Origin: Symsagittifera roscoffensis
Taxonomy: Eukaryota; Xenacoelomorpha; Acoela; Convolutidae
Direction: 5' to 3'
Assembly: GCF_963678635.1 (NCBI RefSeq)
Contig: NC_087063.1
Coordinates: 62,101,850-62,165,849 of the forward strand
DNA: 64,000 nucleotides
This document shows positions 10,610 to 23,000 of this stretch, in pieces. A program made the translations under genes and the position numbers. Position 1 is the stretch's first letter; every line of letters begins with the position of its first letter. The notes beneath the pieces were generated by a model. That model made no database searches and was not told the origin of the DNA. It saw only the letters and a program-made list of their open reading frames with translations.

Positions 10610-11066
10610 ATGGACTCCGACGGAGAGTCCTTCCATTCCGAGGAACCTCCTGTCATTCAGCTACAATCACATAGTCCGAGTGTTGACTCCTGTCTCGGAG
10701 AAGAAGTTCTGGACGAACAGTTTGGCACGCCTGATGATCACCCAATCGTCCCGGAAGAACTGCCTGAAATTGTGGTCCATGAATCGTCACTGCCCTTGCC
10801 TAATACACCACCCACTGATCAATCTTCTCGAAGTGCATCGCCATCATCTAGGCCTGCCACGGCCCCCGATTTAGAACGAAGACGGAGTTCAACCACACCT
10901 CTACCGACAGCATTGTCTCCTGGAAGTGACAGAGGTAGAAGTCACTCAGATCCGCCGCCTGTAGACCCAGACGATCTGAAAAACTCTGTCAAGTATGACG
11001 TGTACTTCTCCTTTCCTGAATACAGAGACGATATTACTGAAAACACGAATTCAACGTTTTTCGGCG
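10610..11066 (+). CDS. PIKFYVE: PIKfyve exon 1 (start codon, disordered N terminus)
   Basis: Begins with [14 protein letters not shown]; rich in Ser, Pro and acidic residues, as expected for the flexible N terminus. Donor GGCG|GTAAGC at 11067. The last base (G) completes a Glu codon with exon 2. Confidence 0.85.
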
Positions 11067-14000
11067 GTAAGCTCTAAATTTACTTAATGATTAAATATGC
11101 AGAAGTAGAAAAAAATCAGTTGCTTAAACTGTAACTAGAGGACAACAACTATTAGTTTTTTTTCTTAATTTTATGAGATCTCTGCACATTTTTGGCTTGA
11201 GTGGTAACTTTTATGTTACAGAGATGAAGAAAAAGTTCAACGAAGCTTTCAGTTGGAAAGAAGATGGCGGGCACTATGGTAACAGTGGTGATGTGAGCAG
11301 AAATAGTCCCTCTGTAAATTCATCTGGATTGCGCATGAGATCCGAAGCGATACGGGATGCGTCGCCTGATAACCGACAAACATTGGACATAAACGAGGAA
11401 CAGTTATCAGAAAGCGATCTTAGAGCACGGGGAAAAACATCCGTGTCATCTACGAATTCAACAGGCAATGCAAGAACGAAAGGAGCAGTTGCGCATTCTG
11501 AAGATAACCGAAAACAAATTGAGGATCGCATCAATCTATTGAGGAGAAACAAAGCTAAAGAGCACATGCAAAGATTCTGGATGCCGGATTCAACTTGTAC
11601 TGAATGTTACAGCTGTTTGCGACCCTTCACGAAGATCAGAAGGAAGCACCATTGTAGAATTTGTGGAAACATTTTTTGTAACAGGTGCTGCAGTAACTAC
11701 CTGGCAATCATGATTGGAATGGATCTGAACAAAAACCGAACTGAGAGAACGTGTAACTATTGTCGGGAAACAGCTGAGAACTTTTGTAGCCCAAGCACGG
11801 TAGCAAGTATCGAGTCAGCTAATTTAGCTGGAAGTTCAGTTGGTCGTAAAACCTCAACTGGGTTGCCCGAGTTCCCGAGCTGGGTAAAGAAATTGGCGCC
11901 TATGTTTAGTCGCAGCGCCGAGGACAGCGCAAGTACGATGGACGAAAAACATAGAAGTAAGTTGCTTCGAGATTGTCTGGTGGATTTAGAGAAAATATGG
12001 CAAGAGATCATGGAAAGTAGACAGGGTCTGCCGTTCATCAAAGTGAGATATCGACTTAGAACTTACACGGATTGCATGTCCGGGAAAGCGATTGTTGATT
12101 GGCTGCGAGAAAATGACAAAGTTCGAGGACCCGAAGCGGACTTGCAGGTTTGATCTGAGAAAAGTTTTATCCATTTTGGAACGTTTTTTTTTGCAACATT
12201 GCTTCAATTATTTCAGGCGCTTTGGCTTGGAAAAGCTCTGATTGACGCCAGCTTCTTGACTCCTTTAAATAGTAGAAACAACGAGTTCAAAAATGATGCA
12301 AATATTTTCTACCGAAGTGCTGGTGAAAACGCCTTTGTTATGTCTTTCACCAACTCTCAGCGGGACATTTTGGGGTCTGGAAGTGTATCAAGAGCCCAAA
12401 AAACTGCCTCGGATGAAAGTGGTGATTTAGAAAGTGAACCTCCCTGGGTGCAGCATGTACAGGGTAGTTCTTCCGAAGACGAATCTGAGTCGGATGATGA
12501 GGCACTTGGGTATTCCAATCGGGACTCAGGCCTCCGACCAGGAGTTGCCCATTTCCCGTCAACGTCCATGGAGCAGTCTTTATACCCTCAGCCTCCGAAT
12601 ACTGGCTTTTCTGACAGCTACGACTATTGGTCTGCCGATATGAGTATGAAACTGAAGAGAGATCATCTGGCATTCTCAAGAGATGGAAGCGTAGACTACT
12701 TCCCAGTGCTACCTCTTAGTCTCGAGGCGTTGGAAATGTCTGTCAATGAGATACCGTCGGCAGCAAACACTCCTATGCTGATGCCTAGCTTGTCAACTCC
12801 ATCACTGGGTTCGGCGCTCGTACCTGTTATCAAAATCAAAGAAGATGAGTCTGTTCTGAACGACCGTCAAGCGGTCCAAGAGATCTCGAAAAACTCGTAT
12901 CTGATGCACATGATTGCCTTTTTGCATCAACTGTTATGCTATTACGACGTAGACTTCAGATGGGCACCATTGTTGTTCAGACTGTCGAAAACTTTGGGAG
13001 AGACAGTGAAGCCTAATTTCCGAAACAATGATGCTCTCGATATAAGGTATAGTTTCAATTTTTCGTGGCCTCGAAGTAAGCTTCATATTGCTTTTTTCCC
13101 CAGTAAACATAAGAATTCTTTTATCCCTACCCTTGCGATAAGCAAGGGCATTGCAATCGGGTACTAGACTTTTTCCCGTAAATAACTTTGTTCACGGAAT
13201 AATCAAATTAGAAGTGGTGAATTTTGGTTCAGTTCATAATAAATTCATTTTTCTCACGTCTCATGCACACTTGGTCTGGAGGTAACAAATACGCCTGAGA
13301 CGGGTAAGGTCTTAGATTCGTATCTGACAGAACTTGTTTTTTTTTTCAAACGGGAAGCTAAGCACATTCTCAAGATACGTCGGCAGCCGATAAAAATTGC
13401 CTTCTTAACACTGCACTAAAACCGCCGCCATAGGCGATTTTTTTTCTCGGTTGATAAGACCGAAAACAATCGTTGAGCTAGTAGTCTTTTTCAAGAAAAT
13501 TTCGAAATAAACTAGCTTGAGTCTATGAAAAGATTGAATCGGTGAATTTTGTCCAGATTTTAATACCTTAAATATTCAGTCTGGGAGTGGAGGCTGATTT
13601 TATTTGTTTATTATGTTGAGCACAAATTTATCTTTGAGCAACGGTTTCAAAAGTATGAATAGTGAGGACAATATTTTGCAGATAGATAGTTATACTGAAG
13701 ATTGAGAACAATATAATGAAAAAAATTATTCAGCCTGTTAAACTAGGACAGCATTAAAGTTAAACCGATCTCACAGATTAACTCTCACTTTTAAAGAACA
13801 CTAAAAAGCTACACCTCTCCGTTGTTATTATTACGGCCTCGAATTTTAAAACTGTCAATATCTTCAATCTAATTCTGTCGAATTACTAAGTTTTGCCCAT
13901 AACCAAGAGTGTTACCAAGAAAATTTATAGTTTAGTGATACACTATTTATGAAATATCTGATTTTTTTTCTTTGACAAGCGATAGCATCATGTTATATCC

Positions 14001-17000
14001 AAAAACTTATGATTTTTCGGACATAATTAGGAAGACATTTGAATTAGAATTAAAAAATAACTTTCTAAAAAAATGTTAATCTCCATCATAAGACATAGAA
14101 GTCATGTAGACCAGGCTACTACATCATCAGGTTATCTCAAAAACCGTTTTGTTACTGGACCTAATTATGATGACAGAACTTGTTTAGATACAAAAGATAA
14201 CTTCAAAAAAAATGTTTATTTTTCTAATGAGATGTATAAGTCATCCAGAAAAAACTAAACTATCATGTTATCTCGGAAATGAATTGTTTTTGTAACATAC
14301 GTGCGAGAACGAAAGTTGTTTACAATCAAAAATAACTTTCAAATTCCTAAGCTACATCATCATGTTATCGACTTATTGACTTTTGGGACATGTCTATGAA
14401 GACAAATTGTTCAGAATAAAAAAAACTTGAAAAACTTGTTACTTTTCATCATAGAATGTATGGTTTATCCAGAACAAGCTGCATTTTAAAGTTATCTTGG
14501 AAATTATTGACCTTTGGGACATGTTTATGAAGACAAAAATTGTTTAGAATCAAAAATTAACTTTCAAAAATTATTAATCGTCATCATGGGATGTGTGCGG
14601 GATCTAGAAAAAGCTATATCATCATGTTATCTCGGAAACTATGGACTTTTGTTTCATACCTATGACGCTAGAAGTTGCCAAGACTCAAAATTTAACAAAA
14701 AAATGTCGATCTTCATCATAGAATGTATGAGTCATCTCGATTTAGCTAGATATTCGCGTTTTCTCGGAATTTATTGGCTTTTGGGACGTGCTTATGAAGA
14801 CGAAAACTTTTTAGAATCAAAAATTACTTAATAAAAAATCTCAATTTTTATCATAGGATGTATGAGCCATCCAGATCAAGCTACATCATCGTGTAATCTC
14901 GGTATTTTTTGACTTTTCGTACATAATTATGAAGAAAAACGTTGTTTAGAATAAAAAAAGCTTGAACTAAATCATATCTTTAAAGGATGTATGACTCATT
15001 TAAAAATAGCTACATTTTTGTGTTAATTCGGAAACTATTGATTTTTGGTATAGAATAATGAGGAGAAAAGTTGCGTAGAATCAAAAAACATTTTTAGGAA
15101 AAGTTTAAATCTTCATCATGTGATAAATGAATCATCCATAAGAAGCTACATCCTTGTTTTCTCGGAAATTTTAGTTTTTTAGACATACCGATGAAGACAA
15201 AAGATTTGAAGACTTCAAAAAAGTGATAATTTTTATCATAAGATGTATGATTCATCCAGAACAAGGTACATTGTTGTCTAGAATCAAACAAAAATTTGTC
15301 TAGAATCAAAAGAAAGCTTTTCAACCTCATCAAAGGGTGTTTGAAATATCAAGAACAAGCTAAATTGTCAAGTTACCTCGGGAGTTTTTGACTTTGAGAT
15401 ATATATATATATATATATAAAGTTATATATAAATATATATAAGATATATATATAAATAAGTTGTTTAGACTCAATAATGTCATTGAAAAATTTTAAACTT
15501 TTTTTATAAGGTGTATGATTGTTTCAAAACAGGCTACATCATCATGTTATCTCGGAAATTTTTGATTTTTATGACTCACTTATGAAGACAAAATTGTTAT
15601 AATCTTTAAATAGCATTAAAAATTGTTTAAATTAATCATAAGATGTTTGAGTCATCCCAAACAAGCTACATCATCATGTTATCTCGGATATTATTGGCTT
15701 CTGGGACAAACCTATGAAGACCAAAGTTGTCTAGAATCAAACAGATAACAAAAAAACGTTGTATCCTTATCAACGGCTTTGTGAGGCATCCAGAACAAGC
15801 TATATCCGAATGTTAGCTTGAAAACTATCGACTTTTTGGTCTTAATTATGAAGGTAAAAGTTCTTCAGAGTCTCAGTTTTTTTAAATGCTTCGACCATTA
15901 TGATCAGATCATCCAAAGCAAGCTACATTTTTATTTTTTCTCTAAAACTTTTGAATATCTGGACATATTTGTGAAAACAATATTTGTTCAGAGTCTAAGT
16001 TTAAGTTTAAAAAGTTTTCAACCATAATTATAACCTTTATGAGTCAACCAGATTAAGTTGCGGATCATTTTATCTCAAATATTTCTGACTTTATGCACAT
16101 ACTTTTGGTCAAAAAATTGAGAACGTAAGTCAGTGAACTTAGCTTTAACAAACGCTTTGAAAGTATTGAATTAAGCGTAATCGAAAACAGTTGTCGTCAC
16201 AAAATGAATTTAAAAAACTGAAGAAAAAAAAGTTTTTGTTGTTAACTTTTGCCAAAGAAGCGCTAAATGAAGCTTCGAAAACTAGTTTGAGTTTTGTTTA
16301 TATCCAATTTTCATTTTCTTAACCTCACTGAATAGTTTTCATATAATTAAAGTTATTCTAATGCTCGAAGTTACACAAACTCAAACTTTTGAAATCTGTT
16401 TGTCTATACACTTCAATATAATAAATTACTCGACGCATTCCGATTATTATGTGTAGTGCCTGCGATAAAAAAGAAAACAATGATAGCCTTTTAATGTGCA
16501 AATAACACAATGTTCCGACCAAAGTCTTAAAAAAAACATTTTTTTAAAACAATTTTGTCTTTTTTCTGCGTGGTGTTATTTAAATGGATGTGAACAACAA
16601 ACTAGAACTTGGGCATATCCAACAGTGATAGTAAAATAGCCAAATTGAACAACAGTTTTTGCAGAAAAATGACATGAAACATGAAAAAAAATCATTTTTT
16701 TTGAAATTTTGTTTCCCAAAATGGCGCCAAATAAACTCCATAAATAACTTTACTCGAGTAAAACTAAAAATTTACGGCTTAGTTTAAGTATGAATAAGCT
16801 ATTGTAAGTCTGTTTGTTCGCTTCTCTCGCTCGAAAAATCAAAAAGTTTCAAACTGGTTATTCTCGACACTGGGAAAAAATTTTATTGTCATTCGAATGA
16901 AGACTGAAAGGGCTTTAAGATGATATATCACTCAATTTACCCGCTGATTTTGTAAGGAAAACAAAAAAACACATAAATATCCGAAGACAAAGAATGCAAA

Positions 17001-20000
17001 GTTTCTCCCCATGTTCAATGGTCGGAACAAAACTTGGACATTCGATCAAACCCTATGGCCCAAATATATAGAGCAGCAGTATCAATGACAGAGTATTCCC
17101 ATAGACAATTTTTTATTGGTTTGTGATTTAAGGAGATATGTCAAGGTTAAATGTGTCCCTGGAGGTGAGGCCGAGGACTCGAGAATCATCAACGGAGTTG
17201 CTTTCTCTGGAAACGTCACCTGCAAGGGAATGAATTCAATAATTGAAGAGCCTTCTTATGCTCTGCTATGTCGCGGAAGTGTAGAATGCAACAACCACCG
17301 CAACTCAGAAGGGGATCCTACCCGAATGGTCAGCTTGCAGACTATCTTGGGTCAGAAAAAGATGTACAACGAACTATGCACAAAGCGAATTCTGGCCATA
17401 AAGCCATACATCAATTTGGTGCTGATGGAATTCACAGTTGCTTCCAAAGTGCAGAAGTTGCTAATGGAAGAAAACATTTCAGTTGTGAAGAATATAAAGC
17501 AGATAAATTTGCAGCGACTTGCGAGAGTGTTAGAGTGCGAAGTTGCAGATAGAGTGGAGAACCTTGGTTTGACTGACACACAATACACGCCAGGACGATA
17601 CAAGAAGTTTTATGTGGAGTATTTCAAGATAGGAAGCATGAACAAGAGTATATGTGTTTTTGACGAGTGTGTGAAAGAAAAGTTTGCCACTATTTTGCTG
17701 AGGGGAAGTGAAGATGCAGCCGAGTTGAAGAAAGTGAAGCATATTTTGCTGGAGATGACGTTGGCCAACTACAACAGGGTTTTAGGTAAGTTTTGTTTTT
17801 TAATCACACAATTCCTTAAGCGCGGATCAATTAAGCAATCTCGCCACTCCCCATCTCGCAATCAATGAGCGACTGAAGTTCATTTTATTTGAGTATCGAG
17901 AAAAATTTTGAAAAAGACAAAAATCGAGCTTTGTAAAAACTTTTTCTACCAAGGTTGGTGCTCTAGCCTTGTATCTGAATACCAAAATCTGTTCTCGACT
18001 GCACCTTAATAAGAAATGGATCAGGCACATAGTTGGTCACTCTGAACTTGACATCATTTCTAATCTGAATGGTTGACGTTTTTCAGAGCGCGCATACTTC
18101 CTGGACTCAAATGGACAGCATCGAGTATTCTTCAAACACTTGCCATTCACTGCCAAAATCATGGAGTTCACTGCACAGCATTTGAGCAAAGTTGTGCCTG
18201 CGAATAACATGAATTTACTGCACAAAAGATCAGAAGCAGTTCAGAAGATACGTGAGCAGAGTGCAAATGCAAGTCCCGCAACTTCATCACCGGTTTTAAA
18301 ATCGAGATTTACTGGAACTAAAGGGTAAGTTTGGCGAGGCAATCACCAGAGCAGGTTTTTTGTGCCTCTGTTGAACCGATAACCGACTGCTAGTTCAAAA
18401 GATAATCCCGTTGCGGCGCAGGTGTTAAGGCATGGAACCGCTGAATCGGGTGCTGCAGAGTTTCAATCTTGTTAGCCTAATTGCTGTGATTAACTTATGT
18501 AGCATGTGCTTCCTGTCGCTTCCATCATTTTTCCGCAGCCGTGTGGCCATTTAGTCAGATTTTAAAGTTAGAAATGGTCATTTAGTCAGATTTTAAAGTT
18601 AGAAAAAGTTAGATTATTCAGTAGTGGTTTAATTTTTCAACCTGCGATTTTTTAGAAAGAAGATTTGGATTGTTTGGCACATTCCGACCCTAAATAGAGC
18701 TTCATGAGAGTTCTGAGAATCATTTTTTATTAAGAGCCAATGCACATAATAAAGAGACTTGTATGGGCCGTAATATTTTTTTTCAGGCCAAATTTGATCT
18801 TTTGCAGTTTGACTTCGACTTAAATTCAAATTCATTTGCTAGTAGGAGGACAAAATTGTGACTTACTTCTAGTATTGAAAATGGATGGGAATTTTTAGCC
18901 TCACATTACCTATTGATCTGTTTTTGTTCCGACCATTGAAAATGGGGGGGAACTTTGTATCCGGGTGTGTTTTGGTTTTTTCTTTATTTTTAAATTGTTT
19001 TCTGATTTTTCGAGCGAATAAAGCGAGCGAGCAGTCTTATTTTAATTGCTTCAAAGCTTACAGTAGCTTAATTTAAAACGTAAAAAAATTAGTTTTAGCT
19101 GAGTAATGTTAGCTTACTTTGAGTATTTTAGCGCCTTTTTGGAATCAAAAGTTTAAAAAACCGCTGAAATATTTCGAAATTGTTTTTGTTGATTTTGAAA
19201 TTTGTCGACTTTTTTTAGGCCGACCATCTTGATTTTCCGAGCTCTCCAAAAGCACTAAAAAGACTCTGCTTTGGCCAGATTTTCTGCACTGCTGGCAAAA
19301 TGTTGAAAAACAGGCCAAAAAACGCGTTTTTAGGCACTTTAAAAATTTCGACCAAAAAATTGGTATCGGTTTACTTATTTAGGATTTGGTTCGTGAACAT
19401 TTATTATATTTTATTTCCGCCTGTTATAGGTATCGGGACGTTATTTTTTATTGCATATGTATCTTTCATTTTGATTAATTTATTTCATTGTACCTTTTTG
19501 AATAAAAAATACTTAGCCCTATCAAGTTTTTTTGCCTTTTGCACTCAAGTTAAGGTCTAGATAGCAGCACAAAAATACATCATCGACTGATCTACACCCG
19601 ACTTGCAACAACTGAAGACAACTACAATAGCCTCTGCTACAACATGCCGTAGAAATCCACTCTCTCCCAAAGAGACCTCGTTTCGAAAGATGTCTCAAAA
19701 GGATCAAAAGAGTCACAGATGACGTCAATGCTAATTTCAATATTTTGGACTTAATGAAAAACATGAAAAATTAGCTACGAAGTTTAGAAGGCGCAACAAT
19801 TCATCTCGTGCACCACCCACCGCAATACGAAACACCCGAAAGTTTGATCAGATGGTTCATCGAAATGGAAGATCAACTTGATGACATCGTTGAAGAATTC
19901 AACCAAATGGGTCAAAACAACACTCCAACAGCTAATTCAACGGATCAAGTTAACATCCTCCCCTCCAAGTAGACCAAGTTAAGATCCAACACCCGAGCGT

Positions 20001-23000
20001 TGGCATTAAATTAGTTTTGATAAGCGCTGCGTGTAAAATGCTCTATTCTGATTGGCTGAAAAATCGAACTCAGAACCAAGTTAAGATCCTCCCCCCTAAA
20101 CGGATTTGGGGGGTGGGGGGGGGGGGGGGGGTTAGGTAGGGGAGGGAGTTGATGTTAACTTGGTCCAATTCAACTATAGCTAACCCATCTTCAACTGTGG
20201 ACCAGGACCCAGGACTCTCATCAAGAATTTTCAGAAACACCTGTTTCAAAGGTGACAGGACAAATGCAATTGATGTTTCTTACAACATCAATGTCACAAG
20301 CCGGACAGGTATCTTCCGATACAACTCCGCAAAGGACCAATCATCTGATAGGGTCAACAGCAGCAAGTGACAGCTACCAATCATTGCGAGCAACCATGAA
20401 TTGGAGCCCACAGACAACCATAAAAGGAAAAGACAACATTCCGCGAGCATTTTTCACATAACTTGGATGGACTATTGTAGAACCAAACAATGACGCAACA
20501 GCTATCTCTACACACCAAGGTTGCTCAAAACTCAACTGTTTCAGCACGAACCCCGTTCCTTTGTGATTGTTTTGCTAATGGCAAAATGAGGCATGCTGTC
20601 ACGGGTCATCGCGTATAGAATCTGTCAATTTATCTACCGTCAAATTGGACTAGTGACTTTTTCATAGAAAGAAACCAAGAAAAGTTGAACAGCTATTATA
20701 GCGGCTCTTGCATTTTATATGTAAAGAATAAGTATAACTCCACTTTCTATTTTCTCTATCAGTTCTCAGATCTTAAGAAATTTTTACTGGCGAACTGTTT
20801 TACATATGCTTCAATCAAATTAAAGTCATATAAAATGAGTTTTTAGGAAACATGGCGCTCTGAAATTGGCACAATCATTATGCATCAAATAAAATGTGAT
20901 GGTTCGGCTTTTTGTGAAGAAAGGTTAGGACTACAACTGTGAAACGGATAACATGCGTTTCGTACATATTTTCATTGAAAATTTTCAACAATAACTATCC
21001 CAAAACGTTGGTAAATTTTGTTTGCTGCTCACCCAGCTTGCACTTTGTGGCTTTTACGGTTCTAAGTTGACTGTGCGGTTTTATGTTCCTTTTTTTGTGT
21101 GTTTTTGTATGATTCACTCATGTGTGGCTACGGGCATACAAACAACTTCAATTTATGTCTTAATCAAACCCTTTTCTCAGTGCGTTTTGTGTATATGTCA
21201 CCACTTGATTTTTTGTCTTTTAATCGGGAACTAGACTTTCTTCCCGTAAACAACTGTTGTTGCATATTTTTTAACTGAAATTGATGTTGCTTTATTATGG
21301 AACCCTGGCAATAACCATGCTCCAATGCATTTGGTCTGGAGGTAATGCAGTTGTTTTTGCAACTTATGGTCAGATGTTAGAGTCCCAGTCGGACTTTATT
21401 TTTTGACAGTGTCTCATATTGAATTTTTCCAGTAAAAACTTGGTTAGTCGGACCATAGTTTGTTGGCTTAGTTGCAACACCTCAATTTTTTGCACTTTGA
21501 CCAATTTTCATTAAAGTCAAGTGTCGTCGATTGAATCCTTTAGTTTTTTTTTAATTCCTATATCTTACTGGTATATTTTCCGTTTCTTTTTGGCTTTCTC
21601 TCGCTCAGAAATTTTATTCGGACTAGGTTATTTCGGCTTTTGCTTTGTCGGTGTAGCGAACTTATTTTGCATCAGTTTAAAAATGAAAAATGGCTAGTAT
21701 TATTTTTATTAAATTAGGTCGGTTGGTTGTATAGTATAAAAGTTGAAAGTTATCGCTATGACAATTTCCTTTGACGTTTTTTGTTTTCGTAATATTTGGC
21801 AAGTTACCACGGGTTTTTGGCTTAGTGAACGCTTGGACAATGCTAAAAGCTTGTTTAATGCTAGTGGCTGTGTTTCTTGTCTCTTTTTCTGAGATACAAT
21901 TTTTCTTATTTCCGAAAAAATTTTGATTTTTTACGACGTCAACATCCGTTCCGTTTTTTGTCCTCGGATCAATTGGCATCTAACCAGTGTTGTGAGCTAG
22001 TGGATTGTCAGAGATTACTTAAAGCTGGTTTATTGCTAGTGGTTGTATTTCTCGTCTGTTTTCTGAGATCGAATGTTCGTTTTTCCCAAAAAAAATTTGT
22101 TGCCTATTTCCAAAAATATTTGGAATGCTACGCTTGTAATGCTACGCTTCGTTTTATCGCAAGTTATTCGTAGCTCCGCTTAATCACTATGTTTTAAAAA
22201 AGCAAGAGTTAGGAAGAAAATTGCGCCTATTTTGTAACTATTATATAATTGTTTTGTTAATTTATGAGCTGCTATACAAAATTTTTGCGTTCTCTGCCGA
22301 AGATAAAAAAACGATTACTGCCTAAAAAACTGTACGCGATTGAAATGCTTTTTGAAATGTAAATTAATACTCTTCATTTTAGTTCCGAGCGTACTACTTA
22401 ATGGGCCTTAATAACTGTAGGGTATCTTTGATGCAGTAACTTTTTTTATTAACTGTTTTTACACATGCGAAGCTAGTGTATTAGTACGAAACTTCTTTTT
22501 TCCCAACCTTAGGTGCGAATATTGGTGCGGCACCCCAATAATGGTGGGACAACTTTACAGCTTTTTAATAGCGTGTGCTTTGACATTCGAATAGTAATAA
22601 ATTAACCCAATTGATGCATTTTAAGTTCATCATATGAACCGAAAAAAGCTATTTGTTTCAAACAACATCACAATAATAAAAAACTCGATTTCAGAAATTT
22701 TCTAACTAAGCATATCTCGCAGTTTTTTGGAATGCTTAATTTCTACATAAGGTGGCTTTATGCTTTGCGATTTGTTTCATGCATCGTTAGTGTGGATGCC
22801 TTCAGTTTGTTATATTCGAAATTAATAATTGCAAAATTGAATCTATTGCCGAGTTTCACAGAATTGTATTGGCAATTTATTAGCATTTGTAGCTGCTTTA
22901 TTTGTGACTAGTGTTTGTCGGTTGTTAAGATTGTAAGGCTCCGAATGTACAATAAGATGTGGCAATTTTTGAGCGTTGATGGAAGTTGTGACTCTTCTAT

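Noticed and set aside
10344-10874. 176-codon plus-strand frame overlapping exon 1
   Set aside because: A shadow in another frame; the 10610 frame has an upstream stop, correct splice phase and PIKfyve context.
14073-14831. ORFs of 61 and 105 codons
   Set aside because: They are translations of the 130-bp tandem array and do not stay in frame between units.
14088-16110. CRISPR-like array
   Set aside because: Units are long, degenerate and contiguous without conserved short repeats and unique spacers; the context is a eukaryotic intron.
18405-18475. tRNA gene in intron 5
   Set aside because: Box-like motifs only; arms do not pair into a cloverleaf. Kept as a SINE-like fragment at low confidence.
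21022-21234. 70-codon Cys/Phe-rich ORF in intron 5
   Set aside because: T-rich chance frame running into a SINE-like repeat.
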